Part shown: positions 1 through 10,551 of the stretch, one piece after another
Numbering within the stretch: the stretch's first letter is position 1
Layout: every line of letters begins with the position of its first letter
From: Hormiphora californensis
Taxonomy: Eukaryota; Ctenophora; Tentaculata; Cydippida; Pleurobrachiidae
Reading direction: 5' to 3'
NCBI GenBank assembly: GCA_020137815.1
Contig: CM035358.1
Span: 1,545,033 to 1,609,032 of the forward strand
Length of the DNA stretch: 64,000 nucleotides
The notes under the pieces: generated by a model
Seen by the model: the letters and a program-made list of their open reading frames with translations, nothing else
Databases searched by the model: none
What the model was told of the DNA's origin: nothing
Program-made: the position numbers and the translations under genes

Positions 1-737
1 AGACATCAAGGACTATCGACTGGCGTTGGAATTTTGTCAAACGGACTTCAGGTGCCGGAGATATAGCGCCCGCCAAAATCACGGTCGCAAAGTTATGTCG
101 TGTCTCAAAGGGGGTCTACCGCGCGTACCAACCCCCAGGCCCCTAGAAGCCGTGGAAAACGCGCGCACTTGGGGTCTGCAGCGCATGCCAAGTGTAAACG
201 CTGTGTAAATACTGAACTTTTTTAGGGATCCCTATTGACAAAAATGAAAAATTTACCACGCGCGCAGTAAAAGACAAGTTTTAGCGCCGCGCAGATTTAA
301 CGCGCAAATAACGCGTCTCTTGTGATCGCGCCGCGCGAATAAATTTCATTTTGTCGACGCGATCGCGAAATCTTCAAAAGTTTTCTTGAAAAAAGTTTGG
401 GTTCTCATAAAAAAAGTTCCAACTTCGTTGATGAACAGGGGCGGATCAAGGCCAAGGACTGAAGAACTTCACGACCTTGCTTGTTTGGAGTACGTTGACA
501 GATTTGGGAAGAAAAGATCTTGCTTACAATGTTTATGCAACTGTAGTGCGCTCGATTCAGCGTGTGACAGTCTCCTTGCGTGCGACTACACTGACACCGA
601 AGAAGGTTCGTATTTCAGTCCATGTAAAAAATATATCGACCCATCTACTCAAGAAACAAACTTTCATGACGCCCAATTTTATCCCAGTTTTAGAGGAGAT
701 AACTGATCGTTTTCGTATTCCGTGGTTTGGAGGCGCC
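1..737. promoter_or_regulatory. CGCG-rich upstream region of the DHHC-family gene
   Basis: No coding exon is recognised before position 738. Roughly 250-370 is unusually rich in GCGC and CGCG tetramers, including TTTAGCGCC-like strings that resemble E2F sites, in an otherwise AT- and CT-rich window. Similar clusters lie upstream of other genes here (about 9.99-10.17 kb before the TRIC gene, 16.55-16.66 kb before the DDIAS-like gene). A promoter role for the downstream gene is inferred from position only; open frames in this stretch look like chance. Confidence 0.35.
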
Positions 738-3700
738 ATGAAAGTCAACAATCACGGCGTATCAGTCACAGCACTGTTTTGTTTCTTTTTAGTGCTGGGA
801 AGTTACAACGCAGTCACTCTCCTAATTGCAAGTAAGTGCTGTATTAAAAGACGAAGTGGTGCAATGCTTGAAATAGCTTGTTATTGTTAATCAGTTCAAA
901 CATAGTTGGAAACAATTGATAATCATAATCGTTCTGATGCCATAGCTAATGAAAACCCCGCCTTCCAGGTGTTATTTTGACCCTGTATTTGGTGCGAATG
1001 TACCGATACATAAGGAGGAGTGGTGTTAAGACGATCTACTTCTTCTTGCTCAGTATGCTCCACACTGTTACTTCTCTAGTGCTATACAGCTGTAAGGTAA
1101 GATGCTTTTAGATTTATTCCAAAGAATAACGTCGACCTTCGATTATCCCTTATCTCTCCACTACTGTACATTAGATGAGTTTTGTCGCCCACAGCTTAAA
1201 TTAAAGTTCAATATGTTGCTCAATCTCATTTCTATCTCTTCCATGCTTTCTGAACTCTCTTCTTCATTAAATCAGTGTGTACAAGCAGGAAAGAATTTTG
1301 TAGTGAGCGAGAGAGAGAGAAGGAGAGAGCGTTAATTAACCACACAAGTAGGAAATTTAACAAGAATGAGGACTGGCCCCATTTTGTGCCCCGAACCAAC
1401 TCCTACTTTGCCATATTAACTTTCTCTCAATCTTGTATTTCCTGTTGGTGCAGCACTGTATGTGGACCGTGCAGAACTGTACTCAGGATTACAATTTTCA
1501 AATCCTTCCCATGCTAACCTTTTTTCTGTTTTGCAGATTTTTGCAGAAGCGGACACAGTTCATATCTACTACTTCTACTTCTGGTTGATGGTCTACCTTT
1601 CAGTTCTATACGCATTCAAACAGGTACAGGTATTGCGTGTAGATTCTTTCCAGTTTCCGGGACTGGGTTATGACGTGGGAAGGTGGGGTTATGGAGTACA
1701 GATTTGTGCAGGACTTTGCTTTGCAACATGCATAAATATTCAGCATAAATATTGTAACTTGAGGAGTGAGAACAAGGGGGTCAGACGCAATCACAAGAAT
1801 ATGTTTTTTGTTTTTTTAACCAACATAAAGAAAGTAGTAGTATTCTGAGTAGAACGGCTGGTCCCAGTTCTGAGTAGCTAAAAGCAATGACACACTCACA
1901 TATTCCAACTAACATGACATCAATATGATCTCACCACCCCTTCCTCTCCCAGGTCCCAAGATTTGATCTAACCCTCCCTCTCCTCCCAGGACCCAGGTTT
2001 CGTGAGTGTCCTGCAGAACAAAAAGAGTAAACAGCACATGTTATTCTGTGAGAAATGCAACCTTATCCGTCCACTACGGGCGTGGCATTGTCGTTTCTGT
2101 GATCGATGCGTTGATCGCTATGATCACCATAATATTTGGTAAGAGCTCAATTACACAAACCACTTGATGGTAAAGATCCATCAAACAACAAACCAGCCGC
2201 ACACACTCACAAACCAGATGATCAACTAAACATTTCCGGGTGACCAATATTGTAAAGTTATCTTCTACTCAGCTAACCCACTTTCATGTTTCAGGTTCGA
2301 CCAGTGTGTGGGCTGTAGAAACCACCTTTCCTTTATAGTCCTCCTAGTGGCCCTGATCAACCTTACTTTCTCAACAGCCTGGGATTTCTTCACTAGCAGG
2401 TGAGTTTCAATGATAAACAGTTGGTTTTTTAGTCCGTTTCCGGTTTCTTGTTCGGATTTCTTCCCATGAGCCCATCTCAACTTTTATTTCTACAAATCGG
2501 AGTTTCTGTTTCTTCGATATTTCTTTGTTTTCTATTGAGCTCTCTCTTTTTATTCATAATCTCTCCCCCGGAGGGAGACTCTCCCTCCCTCTACATCCCC
2601 TGTCTGCCTCCTGCTCTCTCTATCTTCAACGCAATAGCCATTAGCTGCCTCACATTGCACACCCACTGAACACACGATACACACACGCCAACCACAATTC
2701 GAACCAATTTTAGGAATACATAATGACTTACAGATTTTAATTCAAATATTTTCAGTTGCGGTGTCCGGGAGTTAAATCCACAGTTTGTGGTTCCTGATTG
2801 TCAGGCGTACATCTTAGATAACAAGTAATGAAGACCAAATATATTATTTCATATCCCAATTTATCCCCGTCGGGTACAGAATTTGTCTGTTCTCCTGTTT
2901 ATCCTAAATAATCATACCCCCAACAACCCATCATACCCCAATCATACAGCAACTTCTATCTCTAGGTCGTCAGTGCTGTTTACAGTTGGAGTATTCTCTC
3001 TGATAGTCCTCCTGGTATCCCTGGTACAGCTGGTGCAGCAGATCAAACTAATCACATTCAACCTAACAGGTAAATATATATTAGCTGCCTAGTTCTAATC
3101 AATACTTGTTTAATTCCCGCCATTACCCGATCTCTGGGAGACCAGTTGGTGATCTCCCATGTACGGGTTATCTGAGAATTGTATGTTGTTTTCTGAGTTG
3201 TATGAGAGTTGAGACTCTCAATTTGAGAGTGCAGATAATAGATATACCAGCTAGATAATGGTTTGTCGCGATATTATTTATGGGAATAACGCAACGCTGA
3301 GGTCCATCATGAATTTTATGTTAAATATCTTAATGATTTTAGTAAAAATGCAGCCACGGAATCTTGGAGCCTAGCAGTTCATTTATATTTCCTCTTTTAG
3401 AGAAAGGAGTGATGGATGGATATAAAATATCACCTCTCTAGCTCTCCATCTCCCATCTCATTTCTTCTCTCTCAGCCATCTCGCAGCTCTCTAGCTTGCC
3501 TATCTTTTTTATCTTTGTCTTCTCTCCCTCCCTCTCTCCCCTCTCTGTGGAGGTGAGAGATAATCGTCGCAGGTGTCTGATCGCTTATGATTTGTGCGGC
3601 TGTAGGGAAACTTTCCACACACAAAGCATGCAGGTGGGTTTGTTTGTTCGTTGGTTATGTTAGAGGAGTGATTCATCCGAGTTAGATTGTGTTAATAAAT

Positions 3701-4399
3701 CTCTGTCGTAATAAGATATCGTGTTAATAAATCTATCGGTATTACCAATCGTATTATTAATCCTCTTGGTGTTAGTAATACCAAGAGAATTATTAATACC
3801 AGGAATTACCAATCGTGAGATTGTTCTGTATAAAACAGCATGATATACCCATGTGTACAGTTAGAGATGGCCGATATGGGGGGTATCATATCTGATGGGT
3901 GTTGTAACATATCACTGATATGTTGCATATGCATGATATGTATGTATCTCACATCGGTGTCTGTCTCCAAAGTTGCACTTCTCTATCTCTACCAGCATGA
4001 GGTGGGGTTAATGTGTATGTGACATTTCCATAGCTTCCGTCCCAGCTGCGAGATACACTGATATAGAGAAAGGAAGAGAGTGGAGAGAGAGTGTGTGAGA
4101 TAGTGAAGAAAATAGAGATGACACAGCTGAGTAGACGCAGCAGTGTGCTTGACGCCACACCCATCAGTTTTAATTCCTCGAATAACCGAATAACATCACT
4201 CTCCCAATTCCTAGGTTTTGAGGAGAGACGGTTGAGACGTGGTTATCCTATACATGACGAACTCCTAAACTCCCACTACTACCACTCACCCTTCAGTAAG
4301 GGGGCTAAGTTAAACTGGTTCGCTTTCATAGCATCTGTCAAACAGAGGATTGTAACCAAGGACTTTGCAGCCCCATCTAGTGGGCGAGAGACTCCTTGA
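738..4399 (+). CDS. DHHC-family membrane protein (ZDHHC13/17-like core) with DHHN active site, 306 aa
   Basis: Eight exons: 738-831, 969-1096, 1537-1623, 1990-2138, 2295-2399, 2756-2824, 2966-3069, 4215-4399; coding length 921 nt, all junctions GT-AG and in phase. Residues 1-103 hold several hydrophobic membrane segments, then DPGF, then the cysteine-rich domain (residues 123-162) with spacing C-x2-C, HC-x2-C-x2-C, DHH-x, C-x4-N. This is the DHHC palmitoyltransferase fold, which S-acylates proteins at Golgi/ER membranes. A further membrane segment (exon 7) leads into TGFEER, at the place of the family's TTxE motif. There are no ankyrin repeats, so it corresponds to the membrane core of ZDHHC13/17-type enzymes. 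The oddity is residue 151: the DHHC cysteine codon is AAT (2131-2133), giving DHHN. All zinc ligands appear kept, so the fold is probably intact but acyl transfer unlikely. Exact family assignment is inference. Confidence 0.82.
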
Positions 4400-4674
4400 G
4401 AGAGAGTTATTTTGTATTGTGAGAATTCTGGGCGAAAGTGAAAAGAGAGGGGAGAGGGAAAAGAGAAGTGAGACCCTGTATATTTCGATATTTGCTGTGA
4501 AATGTTGCGAAAAAGGAATCAGGTGAAAAGTAATAAGAGCTGCGATGTTTTAATCGTTTTTTGTTGTTTGTGTGTTGAGTGTCACGTTTTTTTGGCTGAT
4601 ATGAGTGATCGAAGGCATATTATCCTAGGATTGATCCTCGATGTAATTTATCTTTAAGAAGATAAATGCATTTA

Positions 4675-5540
4675 CAGTCGGCCCCCGATTTAGCGGCACC
4701 CCGATTTAGCGGCACCCCGATTTAACGGCAAGATAAATTTCCCCCTAAAAATTTTTGAAATTTTTTTTGAAAATTTTTGAAAATTTTTTGAAAATTTTTC
4801 AAAGGGAGTATCAACCACTACACGTCCGAATCGTGTTTCGAATCGGTGCATCTTATTGCATGTCTTGCCGGTAATTAGACAGTTCGAAACGAACAGATAT
4901 GTGATCCCCATGAGGCCCATCGAATAGCAATTTTGACGTTTGTTAAACTGGCCCCATGGGGATCACGTATCGGTTCGTTTCGAACCGTCTAATTAGTGAC
5001 AGGACGTGCGATAAGATGCACTGATTCGAAACACGATTCGGACGTGGTTGATATTATACCTTTGAAAAAGTTTCATAACTTTTTTTGCAAAATTTTACAG
5101 AATGATTGTCAATGCTTTGATCGATGCTCCCCATGAAATTTCAGGTAAAAATATATTTTAAATTCGAATTCTTCCTCACCCCGCTTAAAGTGCCCCGATT
5201 CGGCATGGTATCACATATCGGTTCGTTTCGAACCGTCTAATTAGCTGCAAGACATGCGATAAGATGCACTGATTCGATAAACGATTCGGACGTGGTTGAT
5301 GTAGTACCTTAGAAAGTATTAAAAAGTTGAAATTAAAAAAAAATTCTTTTTCTAATCAGAAATGATCATGTAATCAATACATGGACATTGCATTTAACAC
5401 TTAGATGTGTTTTAGAATAACATTTTGGACAAAAACAGTGTTTTATGGGCCAAATATGCCCTACCCCGATTTAACGGACACCCCGATTTAACGGACAAAA
5501 CCCTTTCCCCCGAGGGTGCCGTTAAATCGGGGTCCGACTG
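4675..5540. mobile_element. pogo/Tigger-like non-autonomous DNA transposon (MITE)
   Basis: The left end reads CAGTCGGCCCCCGATTTA and the right end is its imperfect inverse (AAATCGGGGTCCGACTG); both ends are flanked by TA (4673-4674, 5541-5542), the Tc1/mariner/pogo target duplication. Short CCGATTTA(A/G)CGG strings repeat near each end. Inside, a block of about 100 bp occurs three times, once as 4812-4915 and twice inverted at about 4956-5055 and 5207-5310. No transposase frame is present, so it would depend on an enzyme encoded elsewhere. Confidence 0.8.
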
Positions 5541-5878
5541 TATCATGTTCTTCATGTTCTCATGTTCTTTCGCTTCCTTTACTCCTTAGTCCTCTCTTTA
5601 ACAAGTATCAGTATCTTGTAGTAGTCCTACGAAGGGCCTGTATTATATGGCAGTTCTCCAATCTCCACCCTATCACGTAGTATCACTCCACCCTATCACT
5701 ATCTCTCTGTCAAACTAGAGCCACCCTTCTTCTACTCACTGTACGCTGTCGGAGAGAGGGCAGTAAGCTTGTGTAAACACAGTTTCATACTGCTGTGTGC
5801 TACTGCTGCCGCCCCTATTTGCTGGAGCAAACCTACACACACACACACACACACACACACTCTCTCTCTCTCTCCCTC

Positions 5879-5968
<90 letters not shown>

Positions 5969-6820
5969 ATTCAATGTCTACTGATTATCTCTTCTTGCTT
6001 TACTTTTCTATTCGTGTGTATGTGTTTTCATTGCTCAATGTTTTGTAACCGTTTAACATTAACTTTTAAACCACCAAAATTGAGCGTCTTTTAATTGGTT
6101 TCTTAACATCTGCTGCTGTTATAGATTGTTGACTGTTGAGACTCAACAAGCTGGAAATTCTTGATCTTCAGGGACTCTTCATTCCATCGCGGTCAATTAT
6201 TTGTCTTACCTAGCTGCTAAATCTAGCTAGAATGAGTTCATTTACTCCCGGTTCCTGGATGACTTCTAAAAGCTACGCCAATTTCATGGAAATTTATCAG
6301 CATATATTCTCACACGCCCGGTAGTACAGAATGTGCATTGTGCAGCTCCCATGCTTAGCTGTCACAAGCAGCACAGACAATAACAGAGTGTGTATTGGGA
6401 GAGAGAGAGGGAGAGAGAGAGCTAACAAGTGTGACAAGCTTCATAATAAGGGGGGTGATGTGTGGCTGTTGTATCTTCCAATCGTTGAATTGTATTGGTT
6501 ACGAAGTTACCCCTTGCCAGTGCAAGTAACCAATGAATTGTAGGGGAGAGGTTTGATGGACTTATGTTTATCTTTTTCTTCTATATTGTTCTATATGTTC
6601 TATGGACATATTATGTCTTAACTTAAGACAGTTAGTAGGTAAAGAGACGAGTTTACCAAGTCTCTCACGACAATTATAAAGTTTAAAAGCCTCTAATCCA
6701 ACATAAAAGAGTTCCTCCCGTGACAGATATACGGTGCTGTGTGCGTGTCGTCATGTTAGATAAGACATTCCTTTCTTCACTTCTTTACCTCCTTTCTGCA
6801 CATGGTTATCTTTTTTAGCT
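5541..6820. other. intergenic region without recognised gene
   Basis: A CA run and then a long CT run occupy 5834-5968. The remainder has ordinary base composition; open frames here are short or encode the microsatellite, and no conserved protein was recognised. Confidence 0.5.
5834..5968. repeat. (CA)n(CT)n compound microsatellite
   Basis: About 13 CA units pass directly into a nearly pure CT run of roughly 100 bp. Frames across it give only TH and LS/SL repeats and are not genes. Confidence 0.95.
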
Positions 6821-6835
6821 TCCTCTCTATCTCTC

Positions 6836-6879
<44 letters not shown>

Positions 6880-6901
6880 TCTCTCTCCCTATCTCTCTCT
6901 C

Positions 6902-6937
<36 letters not shown>

Positions 6938-7540
6938 GCTCTCTCTCTCTCTCTCCCTCACTCTCTCTTTCCCCTCGTCCTCTCCCCCTCTCTCCTCCCG
7001 GCTCTTTCCCTTTTTCTCCTTCGGGGTCCCCCCCTCCCCCCTTTCCCCCCTCTTCCCTCTCGTCCTCTCCGTCTTCTCCTCTTTTCCATGGTTCCCTCTC
7101 CTCCCGCTTCGGGTCCCGAGTTCCCTTCCTCTCCCTCTCTCCGGGGTCCGTCTTCTTCGTCCTTCGCCTTCGGCTTCCCTCGGGGATTTGTTCTCGGGTT
7201 TAAAAATTTTCGGCCCCCCCGGTTCTGCCCGGGGGGGTCTTTTTCTGCCAATCCCCCTCTTGCTTCTTCCCCGGCCTTTTCCCCGGGTCTGTCTTCTCTT
7301 TCCCCCCCTTTCCCTTTTCCCTGTCTCTCCGTCCTCTTTTTCCCCTTTTTGGCCTCTCCCCCTTCCCTTTTTCTTCTCTCCTTCCCCCTTTTTCCTTCCT
7401 TGTTCTTCCCTCCTTCGGGGCCCCCCTTCTCCTCCGCCGTTTTGCTCTTCTCCTTGCCCCCCTTTTTTCCCCCCCCCCCTTTTTCCCCCCTTCTTTCTTT
7501 TCCTTCTTTCTCTCTCATCTGCTGCTCGTGCCACTACCTC
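6821..7540. repeat. CT microsatellite grading into polypyrimidine low-quality sequence
   Basis: 6828-6960 is almost pure CT. From about 6960 to 7530 the sequence becomes blocks of C, T and G runs with inflated homopolymers, the same texture as 21.7-27.9 kb. Long frames on both strands (Arg/Glu/Gly-rich on minus, Ser/Pro/Leu-rich on plus) are compositional artefacts. Confidence 0.8.
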
Positions 7541-8410
7541 TCCCCCCGATCCTCCTTTCTCTCTACTCCTCCCCTATGTGTGTACCACACATCTTTCTCA
7601 GGCTCTCCTCTGCGTCTTCTCCCTCTCTCTCTCTCGCTTCCTCTCCCGGTCTTCTCTCTAGTCTCTTTGTTCTCTCTCTTTCATCCCCGTTTTCTCTCTG
7701 TCTGTCCGTTTCACTTCCCACAAAATTCGGCTTTAATGTCTTAACTCTGCTGGTTTAATTGCTGTTGAGGCTCGGGGACTCTCTCGTCTAGTCTTCTCCT
7801 CTCGCATTTGCATCAATCTCTGGATGAGCTTTCTCCGTCATTCTATGCTTCTACTGCTTCACTTCAATTTCAGTTAATATCCCCCTTCCAGTCAGATTCG
7901 TGCATCCTTTTTCCAACAGCGCCCTCAATAAGGTGAGTGTGTCGAGAAGGGTCTGCCTCTCTTACTGCTCGCTGTCTCTCTCTGTCGCTCTTCCTACTCA
8001 TTCGTCTCCTGTTGGTTCTCTCCTCTCGATCGATCTCTGGTTCGCTCTCTCGGTTCTCTCTTTAGCCATACGTGCACTTTCTCTGCTCGTCTCGTCTCAG
8101 CTCTCTCTTCCGGTCTCCTGCCTCGTCTTCGTGACATGGCTGTTGACTCTGTCTCTATTTCGTTTCTCTCTCATCGTCTCTCTACTCTTCGGTCTTGTCT
8201 AACTGCCGCGTGCTCTCTCTCGCATATCGTTCTCGCTCTCTACTCCCTTAGGTCCTTCCGTCTCGTCTCGTCTTCTGCTTTCGCCTCTCTGCTTGTGCTC
8301 CTCTCTCCTTCGCGTCCTCGCTTCTCCTGGTACGGTCGGCTGCATGCGAGGTCTGCTCGTCTCTCTTCGGTCTCATCGATTGACTCGGGATCAATGCCTT
8401 ACTCTCATCT

Positions 8411-8483
<73 letters not shown>

Positions 8484-8751
8484 TCCTGCTGCCTGGTAAC
8501 CCTAGATGTCCAGCACAGCAGACACGTTTATCTTTTAACCTGTCCTTCCCACATATTCACTAGCCTCTCATTTCCTTGTGGGCTGACCTGTCATGAGAGA
8601 TGGGAGGAGCTTTTTTGGGTGTTGTTCTTGTAAATATTACTTTGTCGAGTGTCCTGACAGTGCATCTACTACGCGATATAACTTGTGATTTATCTGTATG
8701 ATTGTTTAAACATAAAACATGTTTTAGCCCCCTCTTTTCCAACCACAAACC
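7541..8751. other. CT-rich intergenic stretch upstream of the PHYHD1-like gene
   Basis: Interrupted CT-rich sequence with a pure CT run at 8415-8476. The last ~250 bp before 8752 has normal composition and must hold the 5' leader of the next gene, but no specific promoter element is convincing. Confidence 0.5.
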
Positions 8752-9757
8752 ATGCTAACGAAAGAGCAACTGGAGCAGTGGGACAAGGATGGGTATCTAG
8801 TTATCCCTGACCTGATAAACCCTGAATATTGTGAGGAACTGAGAGATGCCATTACCAGGACAATCTTTGATAAACTTGATCTTTTAAATCATCCCAGGAC
8901 CTGCTTTACTACTTATGAGGTATTGATCAGCTAATACATCCATCTCCTTAAATTTTAATGATCATTTATCTCTCTTCATCATATAATAATCCCTATAACT
9001 ATTATTTACAAGTCCAATTCTCTCTTTCTTCCAGGCGAACAATGGGGAACAAGACAAGCAAATGATGTCAGAGTACTTTCTAAATTCTGGTGACAACATT
9101 TCCTTCTTTTTTGAAGAAGGTGCAGTTGACGAAACTGGTGCATTTACCCGACCGGCACACAGTGCAATAAACAAAATAGGGCATGCACTTCACACCGACG
9201 TTCCTGAATTCGAAGACCTTTGTTTTAGTTCCAATATCCTAGAAATCTGCCGAGATCTGGGCCTGGAGGACCCTGTCCTACCCCAGAGCATGTACATTTT
9301 CAAAAGCCCGGGGTTGGGAGGAGTAGTAACACCCCATAAGGACAGCACTTTTCTACACACCGGGGGAACTGCTTTGGTGGGGTTGTGGATCCCAATTGAT
9401 GATGCTACCCCTGATAATGGGTGTCTTTGGTTTATACCGGGGAGTCACAGGGAACCTGCAACACTCTTTATGAACAGGAGCAAGGAGGGAGGGGAGTGTG
9501 TGTTTGTAGGAAAGAAGAATGATAATTTTGATCGTGATGATGAGTATGTGTGTGTGCCAGCGAAGGCTGGATCTTTGGTTATTATTCACGGGGATGTGGT
9601 GCATAAATCGTATGCGAACACGAGTGAGAATTCTAGAAATGCTTTCACATTTCATTTGTATGAGGGAAAGGGTGCGAAATGGGCTGAAACTAACTGGAAT
9701 TTGCCCACTGAAAAGGGTACTTTTGTACATATGTATGATACAGAGAAGGGTAAGTAA
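8752..9757 (+). CDS. PHYHD1: phytanoyl-CoA dioxygenase domain protein 1-like (PHYHD1), 296 aa
   Basis: Two exons, 8752-8919 and 9035-9757, joined by a 115-bp GT-AG intron; 296 residues, close to the ~291 of vertebrate PHYHD1. The start is an ATG followed by LTKEQLEQWDKDGYLVIP, the typical N-terminus of this family. It is an Fe(II)/2-oxoglutarate oxygenase: the iron triad is visible as H157-x-D159 (PHKDSTF) and H246 (GDVVHKS), and R257 (NSRNAFTFH) is placed to bind 2-oxoglutarate. The segment DNGCLWFIPGSH matches the family signature. All catalytic residues are present, so it is probably active; the physiological substrate of PHYHD1 proteins is not settled. An AATAAA at 9858-9863 lies about 100 bp past the stop. 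Confidence 0.93.
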
Positions 9758-9857
9758 AGAGTGTTGAAAATTGTAGCTGTTAAAATACTGTTTTCATGTG
9801 TCAACTTATAGAGCCCACTTTAGAAATGTAGATACTTTACTTTTGCAATAAGTTTAC

Positions 9858-9863
9858 AATAAA
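9858..9863 (+). terminator. candidate polyadenylation signal of the PHYHD1-like gene
   Basis: Canonical AATAAA about 100 bp downstream of the stop codon, in AT-rich sequence. No other evidence of cleavage is available. Confidence 0.5.
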
Positions 9864-9984
9864 TCTTTATTCTCGATGTAACGAACTGATTTATTAACAA
9901 ATTTTATGTTTTGCTTAAATGACGACTAAACTGTGTGTAAAAACATTTGCATGCAATAAATGGATTGCCTGTGATTAACTATCT

Positions 9985-10270
9985 ACATAACAGTAAGGCG
10001 CGGCGGTGTTGGTTTGAATCGGTGTGAAAGTAGACACCGTCAACAATTGACAAAAGCGCCGCGCACACGCTGATTATTTCGAGAGGGATTGGAGGAGACC
10101 AAACGTAGCGCGCGACACAGAAAAGTTTAACGTGCTTGAATCAGCCGCGCTGATGTTTTTGAAGCGCGCGCCTCGTTCAATAATTCAACGAAATTGAAAC
10201 AAAAGAGCACTTCTGTTCGGTTTTTCCACAAAACGTGTTTTTACTTTTTTTGAATTCCTCAAGGTAAGGG
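9985..10270. promoter_or_regulatory. CGCG/GCGC-rich segment upstream of the TRIC gene
   Basis: Between the PHYHD1-like gene and the TRIC start lies a cluster of GCGCC, CGCGCG and CGCGC strings (about 9997-10170), including AAAGCGCCGCGC. It may be the TRIC promoter. The assignment rests on composition and position only. Confidence 0.3.
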
Positions 10271-10551
10271 GACAGTGGTGCTCTGTCATATTGGCCACAC
10301 GTACAGCGCCTCCCATTTGTAGTTCCCAGCGTCTAAAACTAAAAATGTACGAATTTTTGTGTGTTTTGGACGCTGTGAAGTCACTTCACTGAAGTGTGAA
10401 CCACGCTGGAAACGACGCATGGAGGCCGGGTGCGCTGTGTACGACGTACATAGCCAATATGACGGATCACCAATGTTAGAAAATTTCAAAATGATGATCT
10501 CCGCGAAAACGTATGGTTCAGTCCATCATCACGTCATATTGCATATTAGCC

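Noticed and set aside
3840-4210. Frames upstream of the last DHHC-gene exon
   Set aside because: The acceptor at 4213-4214 joins exon 7 in phase and the family TTxE-like motif falls right at the junction; the upstream frame is intronic.
6839-7744. Long open frames rich in Arg/Glu/Gly (-) and Ser/Pro/Leu (+)
   Set aside because: They encode CT/GA microsatellite and inflated homopolymers, have no family resemblance, and are open on both strands because of composition.
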